DNA from: Ferruginibacter sp.
GTDB taxonomy: Bacteria > Bacteroidota > Bacteroidia > Chitinophagales > Chitinophagaceae
Direction of reading: 5' to 3'
Assembly: GCA_025362235.1 (NCBI GenBank)
Contig: JANYGZ010000098.1
Location: 1 to 64,000, forward strand
DNA length: 64,000 nucleotides
Shown here: piece by piece, positions 17,896 through 27,495 of the stretch
How the letters are laid out: the number at the start of each line of letters is the position of its first letter
Position numbering within the stretch: position 1 is the stretch's first letter
The notes under the pieces: generated by a model
The model's database searches: none
The model's input: only the letters and a program-made list of their open reading frames with translations
Told to the model about the DNA's origin: nothing
Made by a program: the position numbers and the translations under genes

Positions 17896-20718
17896 ATGAT
17901 GACGAGCGCACAGATACGCCAGCAATTCCTCGACTTTTTTAAATCAAAAAGGCATACCATTGTGCCTTCTGCACCCATTGTTTTAAAAGATGACCCTACC
18001 TTATTATTCACCAATGCCGGGATGAACCAGTTTAAAGATTATTTCCTGGGCAATAAAAAAGCGCCGTATAACAGGGCCGCAGATACGCAGAAATGTTTAC
18101 GCGTAAGCGGTAAGCACAACGACCTGGAAGAAGTGGGGGTAGATACCTACCATCACACCATGTTTGAAATGCTGGGCAACTGGAGCTTTGGCGACTATTT
18201 TAAAAAAGAAGCCATTGAATGGAGCTGGGAATTATTAACCAGTGTATATAAATTAGATAAGGATAAATTATATGTGACCATTTTTGAAGGCGATGAAAAA
18301 GAAGGTTTACCAAAAGATGAAGAAGCTTATAACGAATGGAAAAAATATGTTGCGGTAGACCGTATTTTACTGGGTAATAAAAAAGATAATTTTTGGGAGA
18401 TGGGTGATACCGGGCCCTGCGGCCCCTGTACAGAAATACATGTTGATTGCAGAACCGATGAAGAAAGAAGGCAGGTAGCAGGTAGCACATTGGTAAACAA
18501 CGATCACCCGCAGGTAATTGAAATATGGAACAACGTATTTATTCAGTATAACAGAAAAAAAGATATCAGCCTTGAAACATTGCCGGCTAAACATGTAGAT
18601 ACCGGTATGGGGTTTGAAAGATTGGTAAGGGTTATACAGGACAAACAAAGTAATTATGATACCGATGTTTTTACAGGCACCATTGCAGCAACAGAAAAAA
18701 TTGTGGCGAAAAAATATGCAGCCGGTGATGATAAGCAAAGTATTGCATTCAGGGTTATTGCAGATCATATACGTGCAATAAGTTTTTGCATTGCAGATGG
18801 GCAGTTGCCTTCTAATACCGGCGCAGGCTATGTTATACGCCGGATACTTCGCAGGGCTGTTCGTTACTATTATTCATACCTGGATTATAAACAACCATTG
18901 TTGTTTCAATTGTTGCCGGTAATTACTACGCAATTTGAAAATGTTTTTCCAGAGTTGAATGCGCAGAAAGATTTTGTTGCAAGGGTGATTGAAGAAGAAG
19001 AAGAAGCATTTTTAAGAACCCTCGATAAAGGATTAAAAAGAATAGATGTTTATGCTAGTGAATGCATAAACAATTTTAACAATGAAGTTATACAAAGGCT
19101 CACATTGCCTGTTGAAAGTGAAAACCTTTTTTTTGAAAATTTTAAAATATTTTTAGAATCAGGTGTAGTTAATCCTTCGATTAATTATAAAACCAAAGTC
19201 GATAATTTCATCAACGAAAACGCGCCGGTCCACCAAAAAGATTCCGCTGGAAATCTTTTATGGGGTTATAATGGCCGACTTACATTGACTGGAATGCAAG
19301 CGTTCGAACTTTATGATACATTCGGCTTCCCATTAGACTTATTGAAATTGGTTACAAGCGAATATGGTCTAACTATTGACGAGAAAGGTTTTGTCGAGTA
19401 TATGCAACTGCAAAAAAATCGTTCTCGTGCAGCCACAGTTATTGATGCAGGAGATTGGATCAATGTTAGTAATGAACGCGGGGAAGGATTTGTGGGTTAT
19501 AATGATTTGAATGTAACCACCAAAGTACAGAAATACAGACAGGTAAGTGCCAAAGGAAAAGATCAGTTTCAACTGGTATTGGCGACTACTCCTTTTTATG
19601 CAGAAAGTGGCGGCCAGGTTGGCGATAAAGGCATTTTGGTATTTGAAGAAGAAACTATTGAAGTGGTTGATACCAGGAAAGAAAATGATCTTACTATTCA
19701 TTTTACTGATCGGCTACCTGCAGACATTCATGCAGAAGTAAATGCCATTGTAAATAGCGAACGCCGCCTGAACATCCTTTACAACCATACTGCTACACAC
19801 CTTATGCAAGCTGCCCTTAGGCAGGTGCTGGGTAAACATGTGGAACAAAAAGGTTCATTGGTAAATGACGAAAACCTTCGCTTCGATTTTTCACATTTCA
19901 GCAAAATGACTGAAAATGAAATAAGGGAAGTAGAAAAAATAGTAAATGATAAAATACGTGCAAACATTCCGGTTGTAATACGCAGTCTGCCAAAAGAAGA
20001 AGCGATAAAACTTGGAGCAACGGCTTTGTTTGGTGAAAAATATGGCGATGTGGTAAGAGTGGTAACAATCGATCCGGAGTTTTCAATTGAACTATGCGGG
20101 GGAACGCATGTAATGCATACGGGGATGATTGGTTTGTTTAGCATCACAAGCGAAGCTGCTGTAGCAGCAGGTGTACGCCGTATAGAAGCATTAACCGGAC
20201 CTGCCGCATTTAAGTATTTAAGTGAAAGACTTGAAAACCTGAAAGAAATAGGTACGCTTCTAAAATCAAACGATCCTATAAAGGCAGTTGATAAATTGCT
20301 TACCGAAAATGCGCAATTGAAAAAACATATTGAACATTTGGAGGCAAGACAGTTGGTTGTAGTAAGAAATGAATTGCTGCAGAAAGATGAGATCATTAAC
20401 CAGGTAAATTTCATTGGTGATATTGTTGAAGTAAGCAATCCAGATAGTCTCAAGAAATTATGTAACGACCTGAAGAATCGCCTCAGCGATTTTGTAGTAG
20501 TGCTTTGTGCAAACATAGGGGGTAAAGCATTTGTTGCCGTGGGTATAGCAGATACAGTGGTAGCAGCAAAAAATTTAGATGCCACCAAAATTATTAAAGA
20601 GCAGGTATCTGCTTTGATAAAAGGCGGCGGCGGTGGCCAAAAAAACCTAGGTACCGCAGGCGGTCAGGATACAAGTAATTTTAAAGCGATTATAGAAAAT
20701 ATAAAAGCCTTGTTGTAA
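17896..20718 (+). CDS. alaS: Alanine--tRNA ligase
   Basis: 940 residues. It charges tRNA-Ala and edits mischarged Ser or Gly. The aminoacylation core (FTNAGMNQFKDYFLG, GNWSFGDYFKKEA, GDTGPCGPCTEIH), the editing domain (NHTATHLMQAALRQ and CGGTHVMHTG) and the C-terminal C-Ala domain (GGGGGQKNLGTAGGQ) are all present. Most AlaS proteins have about 870-880 residues. The excess is explained by an insertion of roughly 65-80 residues (about 386-466) between RTLDKGLKRID and AFELYDTFGFP, AT-rich and unlike the rest. The frame is intact through it. Confidence 0.96.
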   Translation: MMTSAQIRQQFLDFFKSKRHTIVPSAPIVLKDDPTLLFTNAGMNQFKDYFLGNKKAPYNRAADTQKCLRVSGKHNDLEEVGVDTYHHTMFEMLGNWSFGDYFKKEAIEWSWELLTSVYKLDKDKLYVTIFEGDEKEGLPKDEEAYNEWKKYVAVDRILLGNKKDNFWEMGDTGPCGPCTEIHVDCRTDEERRQVAGSTLVNNDHPQVIEIWNNVFIQYNRKKDISLETLPAKHVDTGMGFERLVRVIQDKQSNYDTDVFTGTIAATEKIVAKKYAAGDDKQSIAFRVIADHIRAISFCIADGQLPSNTGAGYVIRRILRRAVRYYYSYLDYKQPLLFQLLPVITTQFENVFPELNAQKDFVARVIEEEEEAFLRTLDKGLKRIDVYASECINNFNNEVIQRLTLPVESENLFFENFKIFLESGVVNPSINYKTKVDNFINENAPVHQKDSAGNLLWGYNGRLTLTGMQAFELYDTFGFPLDLLKLVTSEYGLTIDEKGFVEYMQLQKNRSRAATVIDAGDWINVSNERGEGFVGYNDLNVTTKVQKYRQVSAKGKDQFQLVLATTPFYAESGGQVGDKGILVFEEETIEVVDTRKENDLTIHFTDRLPADIHAEVNAIVNSERRLNILYNHTATHLMQAALRQVLGKHVEQKGSLVNDENLRFDFSHFSKMTENEIREVEKIVNDKIRANIPVVIRSLPKEEAIKLGATALFGEKYGDVVRVVTIDPEFSIELCGGTHVMHTGMIGLFSITSEAAVAAGVRRIEALTGPAAFKYLSERLENLKEIGTLLKSNDPIKAVDKLLTENAQLKKHIEHLEARQLVVVRNELLQKDEIINQVNFIGDIVEVSNPDSLKKLCNDLKNRLSDFVVVLCANIGGKAFVAVGIADTVVAAKNLDATKIIKEQVSALIKGGGGGQKNLGTAGGQDTSNFKAIIENIKALL

Positions 20719-20758
20719 GGGCAGGCATCTATTAGCCACTATTGCCCCGTGAGTAAGA

Positions 20759-20849
20759 TTTCACACAAAGAACGCTAAGGATACAAAGTACACAAAGAAT
20801 AGAGACATTGCTTAGTGTTCTTTGTTTTTGTTGTCCTCTTTGCGTGAAA
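20759..20849. repeat. Dispersed ~100-bp inverted repeat, copy 1
   Basis: Starts TTTCACACAAAG and ends CTTTGCGTGAAA, with internal ACAAAG and CTTTGT blocks that extend the imperfect palindrome. The same architecture recurs at 36586 and 36717. Confidence 0.8.
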
Positions 20850-20936
20850 CAAATGAACCGCTTTCAGCCCTTCTTAAAAGTTTTGTTAAAGAAAAAAAAT
20901 AATCTCCGAAACATTTCGTAACTAAATTATTTTAGT

Positions 20937-20944
20937 TAGCTTTG
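20937..20944 (+). promoter_or_regulatory. Candidate -7 promoter box for the PDZ gene
   Basis: TAGCTTTG matches TAnnTTTG, 35 bp before the start codon. Confidence 0.4.
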
Positions 20945-20979
20945 AACTACTAAATATTTCGTATATCAAAATAACTAAC

Positions 20980-22077
20980 ATGAAAAAAGCATTTGTTACC
21001 ACACTGGTTTTAAGTTGTATCAGCTTCTCGTTTTCTGCAATAGCACAACAAATGGAAGTACATGAACTAAGAGAAAGGCCAGCGATACCAGGAGGGTCAG
21101 AAAAGAATGAGCAGCGGGAAGTCATTATTAGAAGCAATGGCGATAAAGAAATCAGTCTTAAAATAGACATCAATGGCGATACCGTAACCATTAATGGAAA
21201 ACCGCTGGAAGAATTTAAAGAAGAAAACGTTACCATCAACAAAAGAAAAATGATTATCCGTGATGGAAATGATATGATGACTTTTAATTTTGATGGCCCG
21301 AAAGGAATGCCGGAAATGATGGCCCTTGACGCATTAAAGGGAATGAATAGACACGTAATGTCTTCCCGGCCTTTTCTTGGTGTAACTACTGAAAAAGCTA
21401 CAGGCGGTGCAAAAATTGTAGAAATTGCAAAAGGCAGTGCAGCAGAAAAAGCTGGCTTACAAAAAGATGATATTATTACAAAAGTTGGCGACCAGCAGGT
21501 AACGGATGCCGAAAGTCTGGCCAATATTATTTCATCAAAAAAACCAAAAGAGGAAATAAAATTATCTTACCTGCGGCAAAGTAAAAAGAAGGATGCAAAA
21601 ATAATTTTAGGGGAAAGAAAAGAAAACAGGTCAATGAGCTATTCGTTTAAACAACCCAATGTAATGATTCATCCCAATCCCCATATGCAAATAATGCCAA
21701 TGCCGGATGGTAATATGATGTACGATAATTTTAATAGTGACAAATTTAATTTTGGCCCAATGGAAGAAATGGAAGATTTTAAGGGGGGTTTTCCACGTCA
21801 AAAAAGATTGGGTTTAAAAATTCAGGATACAGAAGAAGGCGGTAATGTAAAAATAATTTCAGTAGAAGATTCTTCAGCCGCTCAAAAAGCAGGGCTACAA
21901 AAAGACGATATTATCACAGAAATAAACGGGCAAAAAATAAGTAATACCGATGATGCCCGTGAACAATTACAGGAAGCAGCAGAAAAATCAGCCTACACTA
22001 TCAAAGCCAAAAGAAATGGAATTGATATGAGTTTTGATGTGAAGATTCCTAAAAAACTTAAGACCGCTAATTTATAA
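20980..22077 (+). CDS. Secreted protein with two PDZ domains
   Basis: 365 residues. A signal peptide ends near AIAQQ (residue 24). PDZ domain 1 starts at about 128 (RPFLGVTTEKATGGAKIVEI, GSAAEKAGLQKDDIITKV) and PDZ domain 2 at about 275 (RLGLKIQDTEEGGNVKI, AGLQKDDIITEING). There is no trypsin-like protease domain as in HtrA/DegP, so it is likely a periplasmic binding or scaffold protein. The linker between the domains is rich in Met and Pro (PNPHMQIMPMPDGNMM), which might bind metal. Confidence 0.85.
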   Translation: MKKAFVTTLVLSCISFSFSAIAQQMEVHELRERPAIPGGSEKNEQREVIIRSNGDKEISLKIDINGDTVTINGKPLEEFKEENVTINKRKMIIRDGNDMMTFNFDGPKGMPEMMALDALKGMNRHVMSSRPFLGVTTEKATGGAKIVEIAKGSAAEKAGLQKDDIITKVGDQQVTDAESLANIISSKKPKEEIKLSYLRQSKKKDAKIILGERKENRSMSYSFKQPNVMIHPNPHMQIMPMPDGNMMYDNFNSDKFNFGPMEEMEDFKGGFPRQKRLGLKIQDTEEGGNVKIISVEDSSAAQKAGLQKDDIITEINGQKISNTDDAREQLQEAAEKSAYTIKAKRNGIDMSFDVKIPKKLKTANL

Positions 22078-22092
22078 AGAAAAGCCGTCATC

Positions 22093-22137
22093 AACAACCA
22101 TTTGTCAACAGTATTTAGCTCTTGGCAAATGGTTGTT
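22093..22137. terminator. Hairpin between convergent genes
   Basis: Perfect 12-bp arms AACAACCATTTG and CAAATGGTTGTT with a 21-nt loop. The right arm lies in the last codons of the 22115 gene. No strong T-run, so the terminator call is tentative. Confidence 0.4.
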
Positions 22138-22372
22138 TGTCTATTGTTGCTATTCTAATTATTGATCCGATAGCACAAATAATAATTACTACTAAAGAAC
22201 CTATTGTGGTTTTATTATAATTGATATACAAAACGATTCCTGCAACTAAAAATCCTATTAACATAAACACCGCAGCATTATTTCGGGAAGGTTTACAGGA
22301 AGCAATTTTCATTAACGGGGCAAACAAATTAGAATATGCTATTAATGATATGCCTATAATTACAGTTGTCAT
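22115..22372 (-). CDS. Small membrane protein, unknown function
   Basis: 85 residues with three likely membrane segments (about 3-20, 33-52, 58-74) and no recognisable motif. Convergent with the PDZ gene. I do not recognise a family. Confidence 0.5.
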   Translation of the reverse strand: MTTVIIGISLIAYSNLFAPLMKIASCKPSRNNAAVFMLIGFLVAGIVLYINYNKTTIGSLVVIIICAIGSIIRIATIDKQPFAKS

Positions 22373-22467
22373 AAAAATGTTTTAATGAATATACGATTTT
22401 TGTAGGCTATGATATAGTATTTATCAAGTTATGATGATAAGAAACTTCAAAAGTTCTTAATCTCTCT

Positions 22468-22500
22468 TTGGAAATAGGGTCAAACTTCTTTGTACATTTG
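22468..22500 (+). promoter_or_regulatory. Candidate gatB promoter (leaderless transcript predicted)
   Basis: TTG (22468-22470), 22-bp spacer, TACATTTG (22493-22500). Transcription would start about 5-8 bp downstream, at or next to the GTG start codon at 22506. Confidence 0.5.
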
Positions 22501-22505
22501 CATCC

Positions 22506-23951
22506 GTGATAAAAAATGATAAATACCAGGTAGTGATTGGCCTGGAAGTACATGCACAGCTGCTGACCCAAAGCAAATTATTTTGTGGGGATAGTGCTGC
22601 TTTTGGTGCGGCCCCCAATACGCATATCAGCCCTATAACATTGGCACATCCCGGAACCTTACCAAAAATGAACCGGAAGGCTATTGAGTATGCCGTAAAA
22701 CTGGGCCTTGCCCTGCATTGTGATATTGAGCAGAAAAATTATTTTGCCCGTAAAAATTATTTTTATCCTGATCTGCCAAAAGGATACCAGGTTAGTCAGC
22801 ATACTACACCCATTTGCAAAAACGGTACAGTTAGAATTAAAGTAGACAATACCGAACGGCATATAAAACTGAACCGTATTCATATGGAAGAAGATGCAGG
22901 CAAAAGCCTGCATGATGTAGATGAGTTGTATACAGCAATTGATTTAAACCGTGCCGGAGTTCCGTTGCTGGAAATTGTAAGTGAACCAGACCTGCATAGC
23001 AGCGAAGAAGCTTTTGCTTATGTAACAGAATTGCGCCGCCTTGTCCGCTGGTTAAATATTTGTGATGGTAATATGGAAGAAGGGAGCATGCGTTGCGATG
23101 CCAATATATCTATCCGTTTAAAAGGTGCAACCGCATTAGGTACCAGGGTTGAAGTAAAAAACCTTAACAGCATCCGCAATGTAAAAAGGGCTATTGATGT
23201 GGAAGTAAACCGCTTGATCGATATTGTAGAAAGTGGTGAAAAAGTATTACAGCAAACAAGAAGTTATGATGCAGATACCAACACTACCTTTTCGTTACGT
23301 AGTAAAGAAGAGGCAGATGATTATCGTTATTTTGCTGACCCAGATCTTACTCCTTTTAACATTACTGATGAATTTTTACAAACTATAAAATCATCACTTC
23401 CCGCATTGCCGGAAGAGCTGGAAATAAAATATAAAAACGTATTTAAACTGCCCGATTATGATGCACAGGTTATTTGCGGCGACAAATCACTGGTAGATTT
23501 TTTTGAGGGCATGGTACAACATACCACCAATTACAAAGCAGCAGTTAACTGGCTAATGGGGCCTGTAAAATCTTATCTGAACGACAGGGGTATAGACATT
23601 GGTTCCTTTCCATTATCGCCTGAAAAAATAAGTGTATTAATTCAATTGGTAGATGATGGCAAAGTAAATTTCAGTATTGCCTCCTCAAAAATATTTGTTG
23701 CATTATTGGTATCGCCTAAAAAAACACCTCTACAAATTGCCACAGAACTTAACCTATTGCAGGAAAGCGATAGCGCCCCTGTGGCAGCATGGGTAGATGA
23801 AGTAATTGCAAAAATGCCCGATAAGGTAAAAGAATACAAAGGCGGCAAAAAAGGCCTGATAGGTTTATTTGTTGGGGAAGTAAAAAAACTAAGCAAGGGA
23901 AAAGCCGACATGAACCTTGTAAATAAATTATTGGAAGAAAAATTAAGTTAA
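22506..23951 (+). CDS. gatB: Aspartyl/glutamyl-tRNA(Asn/Gln) amidotransferase subunit B
   Basis: 481 residues. With GatA and GatC it converts Glu-tRNA(Gln) and/or Asp-tRNA(Asn) to the amide forms. The N-terminus YQVVIGLEVHAQLLTQSKLFC fixes the start at GTG 22506. Other motifs: LPKGYQVSQ, IHMEEDAGKSLH, DLNRAGVPLLEIVSEPD, EEGSMRCDANIS and EVKNLNSIRNV. The YqeY-like tail domain closes the protein. gatA and gatC are not adjacent. A TlpA-like gene follows after 8 bp. Confidence 0.96.
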   Translation: MIKNDKYQVVIGLEVHAQLLTQSKLFCGDSAAFGAAPNTHISPITLAHPGTLPKMNRKAIEYAVKLGLALHCDIEQKNYFARKNYFYPDLPKGYQVSQHTTPICKNGTVRIKVDNTERHIKLNRIHMEEDAGKSLHDVDELYTAIDLNRAGVPLLEIVSEPDLHSSEEAFAYVTELRRLVRWLNICDGNMEEGSMRCDANISIRLKGATALGTRVEVKNLNSIRNVKRAIDVEVNRLIDIVESGEKVLQQTRSYDADTNTTFSLRSKEEADDYRYFADPDLTPFNITDEFLQTIKSSLPALPEELEIKYKNVFKLPDYDAQVICGDKSLVDFFEGMVQHTTNYKAAVNWLMGPVKSYLNDRGIDIGSFPLSPEKISVLIQLVDDGKVNFSIASSKIFVALLVSPKKTPLQIATELNLLQESDSAPVAAWVDEVIAKMPDKVKEYKGGKKGLIGLFVGEVKKLSKGKADMNLVNKLLEEKLS

Positions 23952-23959
23952 CGATCCAT

Positions 23960-25087
23960 ATGAAAAAATTATTTGCAATTATATTGTGTGCAGCCGTTTT
24001 AGCCTCGTGTAAAAATGCTGGAAATACTATAGGAAAATTTACTGTAAACGGTCAAATAAAAAATGCTCCCGACCAAAAAATATATTTGGAAGAATTATTT
24101 TTTAGTGATAAAAACCCCGTGGTGTTAGATACAGCTGAAGTAAAAAACGGACAGTTTACGCTTACTGCAACAGCGCCGGAAGAAGGACTCTATCGTTTAA
24201 GAATGGAAAAGGACAGTGTTTTTTTTATCCTTATCAATGATAAAGCTGATCTGGATTTTACGGCAGATTATGATAAATTGTCCATTGAAAATGCCTCTGT
24301 TAATTCAGCAGCAAATGCTTCTATAAAAAAATTCATTGTCGGTATCCGGTCACAAAGAATTGCACTTGAAACAGAATCTGCTGCAACAGAACAATCGGCC
24401 GCTTCCGGTGCTACAGATAGTGCGGTGATGGTAGCAAAAGAAGTGTCTAAACAAAGGGAAGACGCCTATAAAAAATATATTCTTAATTATATGGATACTA
24501 CCAAAGATGCTGTTGTCGCTTTATTTGCGCTAGGGTATTCACGTGATATAGAAACAGCAAAGCTGGAAAAATCAATTAACAGTTTACCAAAACGTTTTCC
24601 CAATCATCTTGCTTTAAATGGACTTGTAGCGCAATACAACCAGATGATTGCCCAATACAACGCCAAACCACACGAAGGCGGCATGGCACCTGATATCAAT
24701 ATGCCTGATACAAGTGGTAAAGCTTTTTCACTGAGTATGTTAAAGGGCAAGTATGTGCTGGTTGATTTTTGGGCAAGCTGGTGCGGCCCCTGCCGTGGCG
24801 AAAATCCTAATGTTGTAAAGGCATACAATTTATTTAAGGATAAAAATTTTACCATACTGGGGGTATCACTTGACCAGGACAAACAGAAATGGGTAGACGC
24901 AATTAAGTCAGATAGTTTAAACTGGCACCATATCAGTGATTTAAAATACTGGAACAGCGCTGCAGTAGCTTTGTATGGTTTTGAAGGCATTCCTTTTAAT
25001 GTACTGGTTAATCCTGAGGGAAAGATTGTTGCGATGAATTTAAGAGGCCCAGCATTGGAAAGTAAGTTACAGGAAGTATTGAAATAA
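23960..25087 (+). CDS. TlpA-like thiol-disulfide lipoprotein with DUF4369 domain
   Basis: 375 residues. The lipoprotein signal ends at LASC (cysteine about residue 17). The N-terminal half (FTVNGQIKNAPDQKIYLEEL, VLDTAEVKNGQFTL) is the DUF4369 domain. The C-terminal half is a thioredoxin/TlpA domain with active site WASWCGPCRGENP (about residue 269 onward) and the cis-Pro region FEGIPFNVLV. Such proteins are anchored in the envelope and reduce disulfides, often in cytochrome maturation or stress. Probably cotranscribed with gatB. Confidence 0.92.
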   Translation: MKKLFAIILCAAVLASCKNAGNTIGKFTVNGQIKNAPDQKIYLEELFFSDKNPVVLDTAEVKNGQFTLTATAPEEGLYRLRMEKDSVFFILINDKADLDFTADYDKLSIENASVNSAANASIKKFIVGIRSQRIALETESAATEQSAASGATDSAVMVAKEVSKQREDAYKKYILNYMDTTKDAVVALFALGYSRDIETAKLEKSINSLPKRFPNHLALNGLVAQYNQMIAQYNAKPHEGGMAPDINMPDTSGKAFSLSMLKGKYVLVDFWASWCGPCRGENPNVVKAYNLFKDKNFTILGVSLDQDKQKWVDAIKSDSLNWHHISDLKYWNSAAVALYGFEGIPFNVLVNPEGKIVAMNLRGPALESKLQEVLK

Positions 25088-25268
25088 CCTGCGCTGCTGT
25101 TGCTGCGTTTTTAATTATTTTCAACGGCTGTTATTTACATAAACTGCTATATTCAGGGAGCCGTTATTATAGTATTATTGACCGGCCTGTATAAAATGAA
25201 CCTTAATAGTAAATGGTCTTATGTTAGGCGCAAGCAGTTGGCCATTTCATCAAATCGAGCTTTTTATT

Positions 25269-25276
25269 TATCTTTG
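25269..25276 (+). promoter_or_regulatory. Candidate -7 box for toxin-antitoxin operon
   Basis: TATCTTTG matches TAnnTTTG, 20 bp before the antitoxin start codon. Confidence 0.4.
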
Positions 25277-25296
25277 AAACACTTAAATAATATTAA

Positions 25297-25530
25297 ATGA
25301 GTACAGCTAATTTAAAAATTGACCTAATCAATAAAATAACCCAATTGAAAGAAAGTTATGTGATTGAAGAAATCAACCGACTATTAGACTTTGAACTGGA
25401 AAAAGGTATTTTTAAGTTAACTTCAAAGCAACATGCCAGAATTTTGGAGGCTAAAGAAGAATATAAAACAGGTAAAGTCTTGTCAGAAAATGAAGCTAAC
25501 AAACAAATTCAAGAATGGCTTACCAAATAG
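25297..25530 (+). CDS. Antitoxin of a RelE/ParE-type toxin-antitoxin pair
   Basis: 77 residues, rich in charged residues and helical throughout (LINKITQLKESYVIEEINRL). The C-terminal EAKEEYKTGKVLSENEANKQI part looks like the toxin-wrapping helix of small Bacteroidota antitoxins. It precedes and overlaps the toxin by 16 bp, the usual order. No clear DNA-binding domain. Confidence 0.78.
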   Translation: MSTANLKIDLINKITQLKESYVIEEINRLLDFELEKGIFKLTSKQHARILEAKEEYKTGKVLSENEANKQIQEWLTK

Positions 25531-25811
25531 TATGGACTGAGAAAGCGAATATTGAAAGACAACATATTCTTGAATTTTGGGCAGAGAATAATAAATCCAA
25601 AGTTTACAGTTTAAAATTAAACAAACTATTTATCTCTACAATTCGAGACCTTTCCAAGAGACCTGACATTGGCAGGAAAACTGAGTTTGAAAACGTTCGG
25701 GTAAAAATTGTTCGTGACTATCTAATTTTCTACGAAATTATAAAAAAGGAGATACTTATTTTATCTGTTTGGGATGGAAGAAGAGATAAAATGAATTTCA
25801 AAATACGATAG
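25515..25811 (+). CDS. RelE/ParE superfamily toxin
   Basis: 98 residues. YQIVWTEKANIERQHILEFW, LSKRPDIGRKTEFENVRVKI, RDYLIFYEI and ILSVWDGRRD follow the RelE/ParE fold: an initial strand, two helices, then a sheet ending in the VWDxRRD tail. RelE-like toxins cut mRNA on the ribosome and ParE-like ones poison gyrase; which applies cannot be told here. Confidence 0.85.
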   Translation: MAYQIVWTEKANIERQHILEFWAENNKSKVYSLKLNKLFISTIRDLSKRPDIGRKTEFENVRVKIVRDYLIFYEIIKKEILILSVWDGRRDKMNFKIR

Positions 25812-25989
25812 CCTGCGCACTCTAAATTTTTTTTAAGCAACCTTATTCAGGATTATCATTATTAACAACTTTTTTCATGACGGGGCATTCTGCCTAATCC
25901 TAATAAATAATCCAATATTTATTATACAATGTTTATGAAAAACACAGGTAAAGAAAATACATCAGGACAGCAATTCAGGTTTCATTATA

Positions 25990-27414
25990 CTAATACTTTT
26001 TCTTAGGCTCCTTTACTAATGAAGTGTCACCGGAAAGTAATGGAACAAAATAACCACCAGTATCAATAATGGTTTTTTTAAAAATAGTTTGTAAAGTTTT
26101 CCAGTCTTTTGAAGTACACCCTGTTTGATAGAGAAAAAGTGATTGCAGTTTATTCAATCCTTTTAGTTGTGTAATGGCCGCCGCTGTTACTTTTGTGCCA
26201 ACCAGGTTTAAACTTTGTAAATTGTTATTTGCTGCTAACATAGGCATCCCTTTATCTGTAATAAAAGTATTCGAAAGATCAAGCCTGGTAAGGTTTGTTA
26301 ATTGTGAAATGCTTGCTAAAGCCCCATCATTAATATTTGTGTTGTGTAATTTCAGCCAGATGAGTTGTTGTTTTAATTGCAGCAATAATTGCAGGTCTGT
26401 TTTATCAACTATGCTGTCAGTTACAAAATTTGCCTGAAGGTAATTGGTGTTTTGTGCTACGGGCAACACAACAATATTGTGTGTTTTTAATTGTTCAATT
26501 ATTTTTTCATCTGCTTTTGCAACAGGGGCCGAAGGTATATCTGTTCTTTGTTTTTGTATAATTGCCAGTGTTTGCAATGCAGTTAAAAAAATTTTTATCT
26601 TATCGGTCTGAGCTAACTCTTTTACCTTTTTTTGTGCATCAGCATTATTCATGATCCACCAATGCAGCAGTTTTATTTGGCTTTCTGTTGGCTGTGGTTT
26701 TTCTTTTGGCGGCATGTGGTGTTCATTGTCTGTCGGCAACAGCAAACGCTTTATCATTTCACTTTCATCTGCATTGCCCGGTATTATTATTTTACCGTCT
26801 TTTCCACCCTTCATCAACAGGTTTATTTCATCCATACGTAAGCCACCTTTTTGCTTGTTGGCATTGTGGCAACTGTAACACCTGGTTTGTAAAATAGGCG
26901 TAATAATATCTGTATAAACAACTGCCTCCTGCACGTTTGCAATTGGTTTTATAGTTGTATTGGTAACACTGTCTGTGGTAAATATTTCTTTAAATGGCTT
27001 TGTTAAATAATCTGAACCATGCGTTAAAGAGCCGCCTAAATGCCCTGTAACCATTAGCATTAATAATAATGCAATCGATAGCAATTTTTTATTAACAGCA
27101 AAAGCCGGGTTCTTTTCTTTAGCATATAACATCAATGAAAACAATGCTACTCCAATGCCCATCCACATATGCCAGCTAACGAGTGATTTGTCATAATCAT
27201 CACTGATAGATAAGAGGTAACCTGTAATACAGGATGCAAATGCAGTAAACGAACCTGCCAGTAAAATAACTGGTATTGCCGGTGTTAAGGATGCATATTT
27301 ATTTTTGTGGCTCATCCATTGAAGCACCAATCCAATCAGCAAAATACCCAACGGTAAATGCACCAACAGCGGATGAAAATGACCAAGAAATTCAATAACG
27401 GACAATACTCTCAA
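25990..27414 (-). CDS. DUF2231 membrane domain, planctomycete-type cytochrome c and LRR fusion
   Basis: 474 residues in three parts. Residues about 1-130 hold four membrane segments with HFHPLLVHLPLG, the DUF2231 signature. Residues about 165-260 carry a haem motif CYSCH and PGNADESEMIKRLLLPT..HHMPPK, as in planctomycete-type cytochrome C (PSCyt1) domains. The last 170 residues are leucine-rich repeats (LTNLTRLDLSNTFITDKGMP, LQSLNLVGTKVT). Likely an inner-membrane electron carrier facing the periplasm. It is the last gene of the 26-33.7 kb cluster. Confidence 0.85.
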   Translation of the reverse strand: MRVLSVIEFLGHFHPLLVHLPLGILLIGLVLQWMSHKNKYASLTPAIPVILLAGSFTAFASCITGYLLSISDDYDKSLVSWHMWMGIGVALFSLMLYAKEKNPAFAVNKKLLSIALLLMLMVTGHLGGSLTHGSDYLTKPFKEIFTTDSVTNTTIKPIANVQEAVVYTDIITPILQTRCYSCHNANKQKGGLRMDEINLLMKGGKDGKIIIPGNADESEMIKRLLLPTDNEHHMPPKEKPQPTESQIKLLHWWIMNNADAQKKVKELAQTDKIKIFLTALQTLAIIQKQRTDIPSAPVAKADEKIIEQLKTHNIVVLPVAQNTNYLQANFVTDSIVDKTDLQLLLQLKQQLIWLKLHNTNINDGALASISQLTNLTRLDLSNTFITDKGMPMLAANNNLQSLNLVGTKVTAAAITQLKGLNKLQSLFLYQTGCTSKDWKTLQTIFKKTIIDTGGYFVPLLSGDTSLVKEPKKKY

Positions 27415-27495
27415 GAAATAGAATTTTTACTATTTAACCAATTTTTAAAACCCAATTCGCTTCAATCTCCAACATTTCCATCTCCTTCGGAGAGG

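Noticed and set aside
19779-20588. 269-residue minus-strand ORF within alaS
   Set aside because: Antisense shadow of the alaS editing domain; Ser/Phe-rich and without domain features.
25222-25240. Integron attC-like GTTAGGC site before the toxin-antitoxin pair
   Set aside because: Only one core-like heptamer is present with no matching RYYYAAC partner or fold, and there is no integrase gene.
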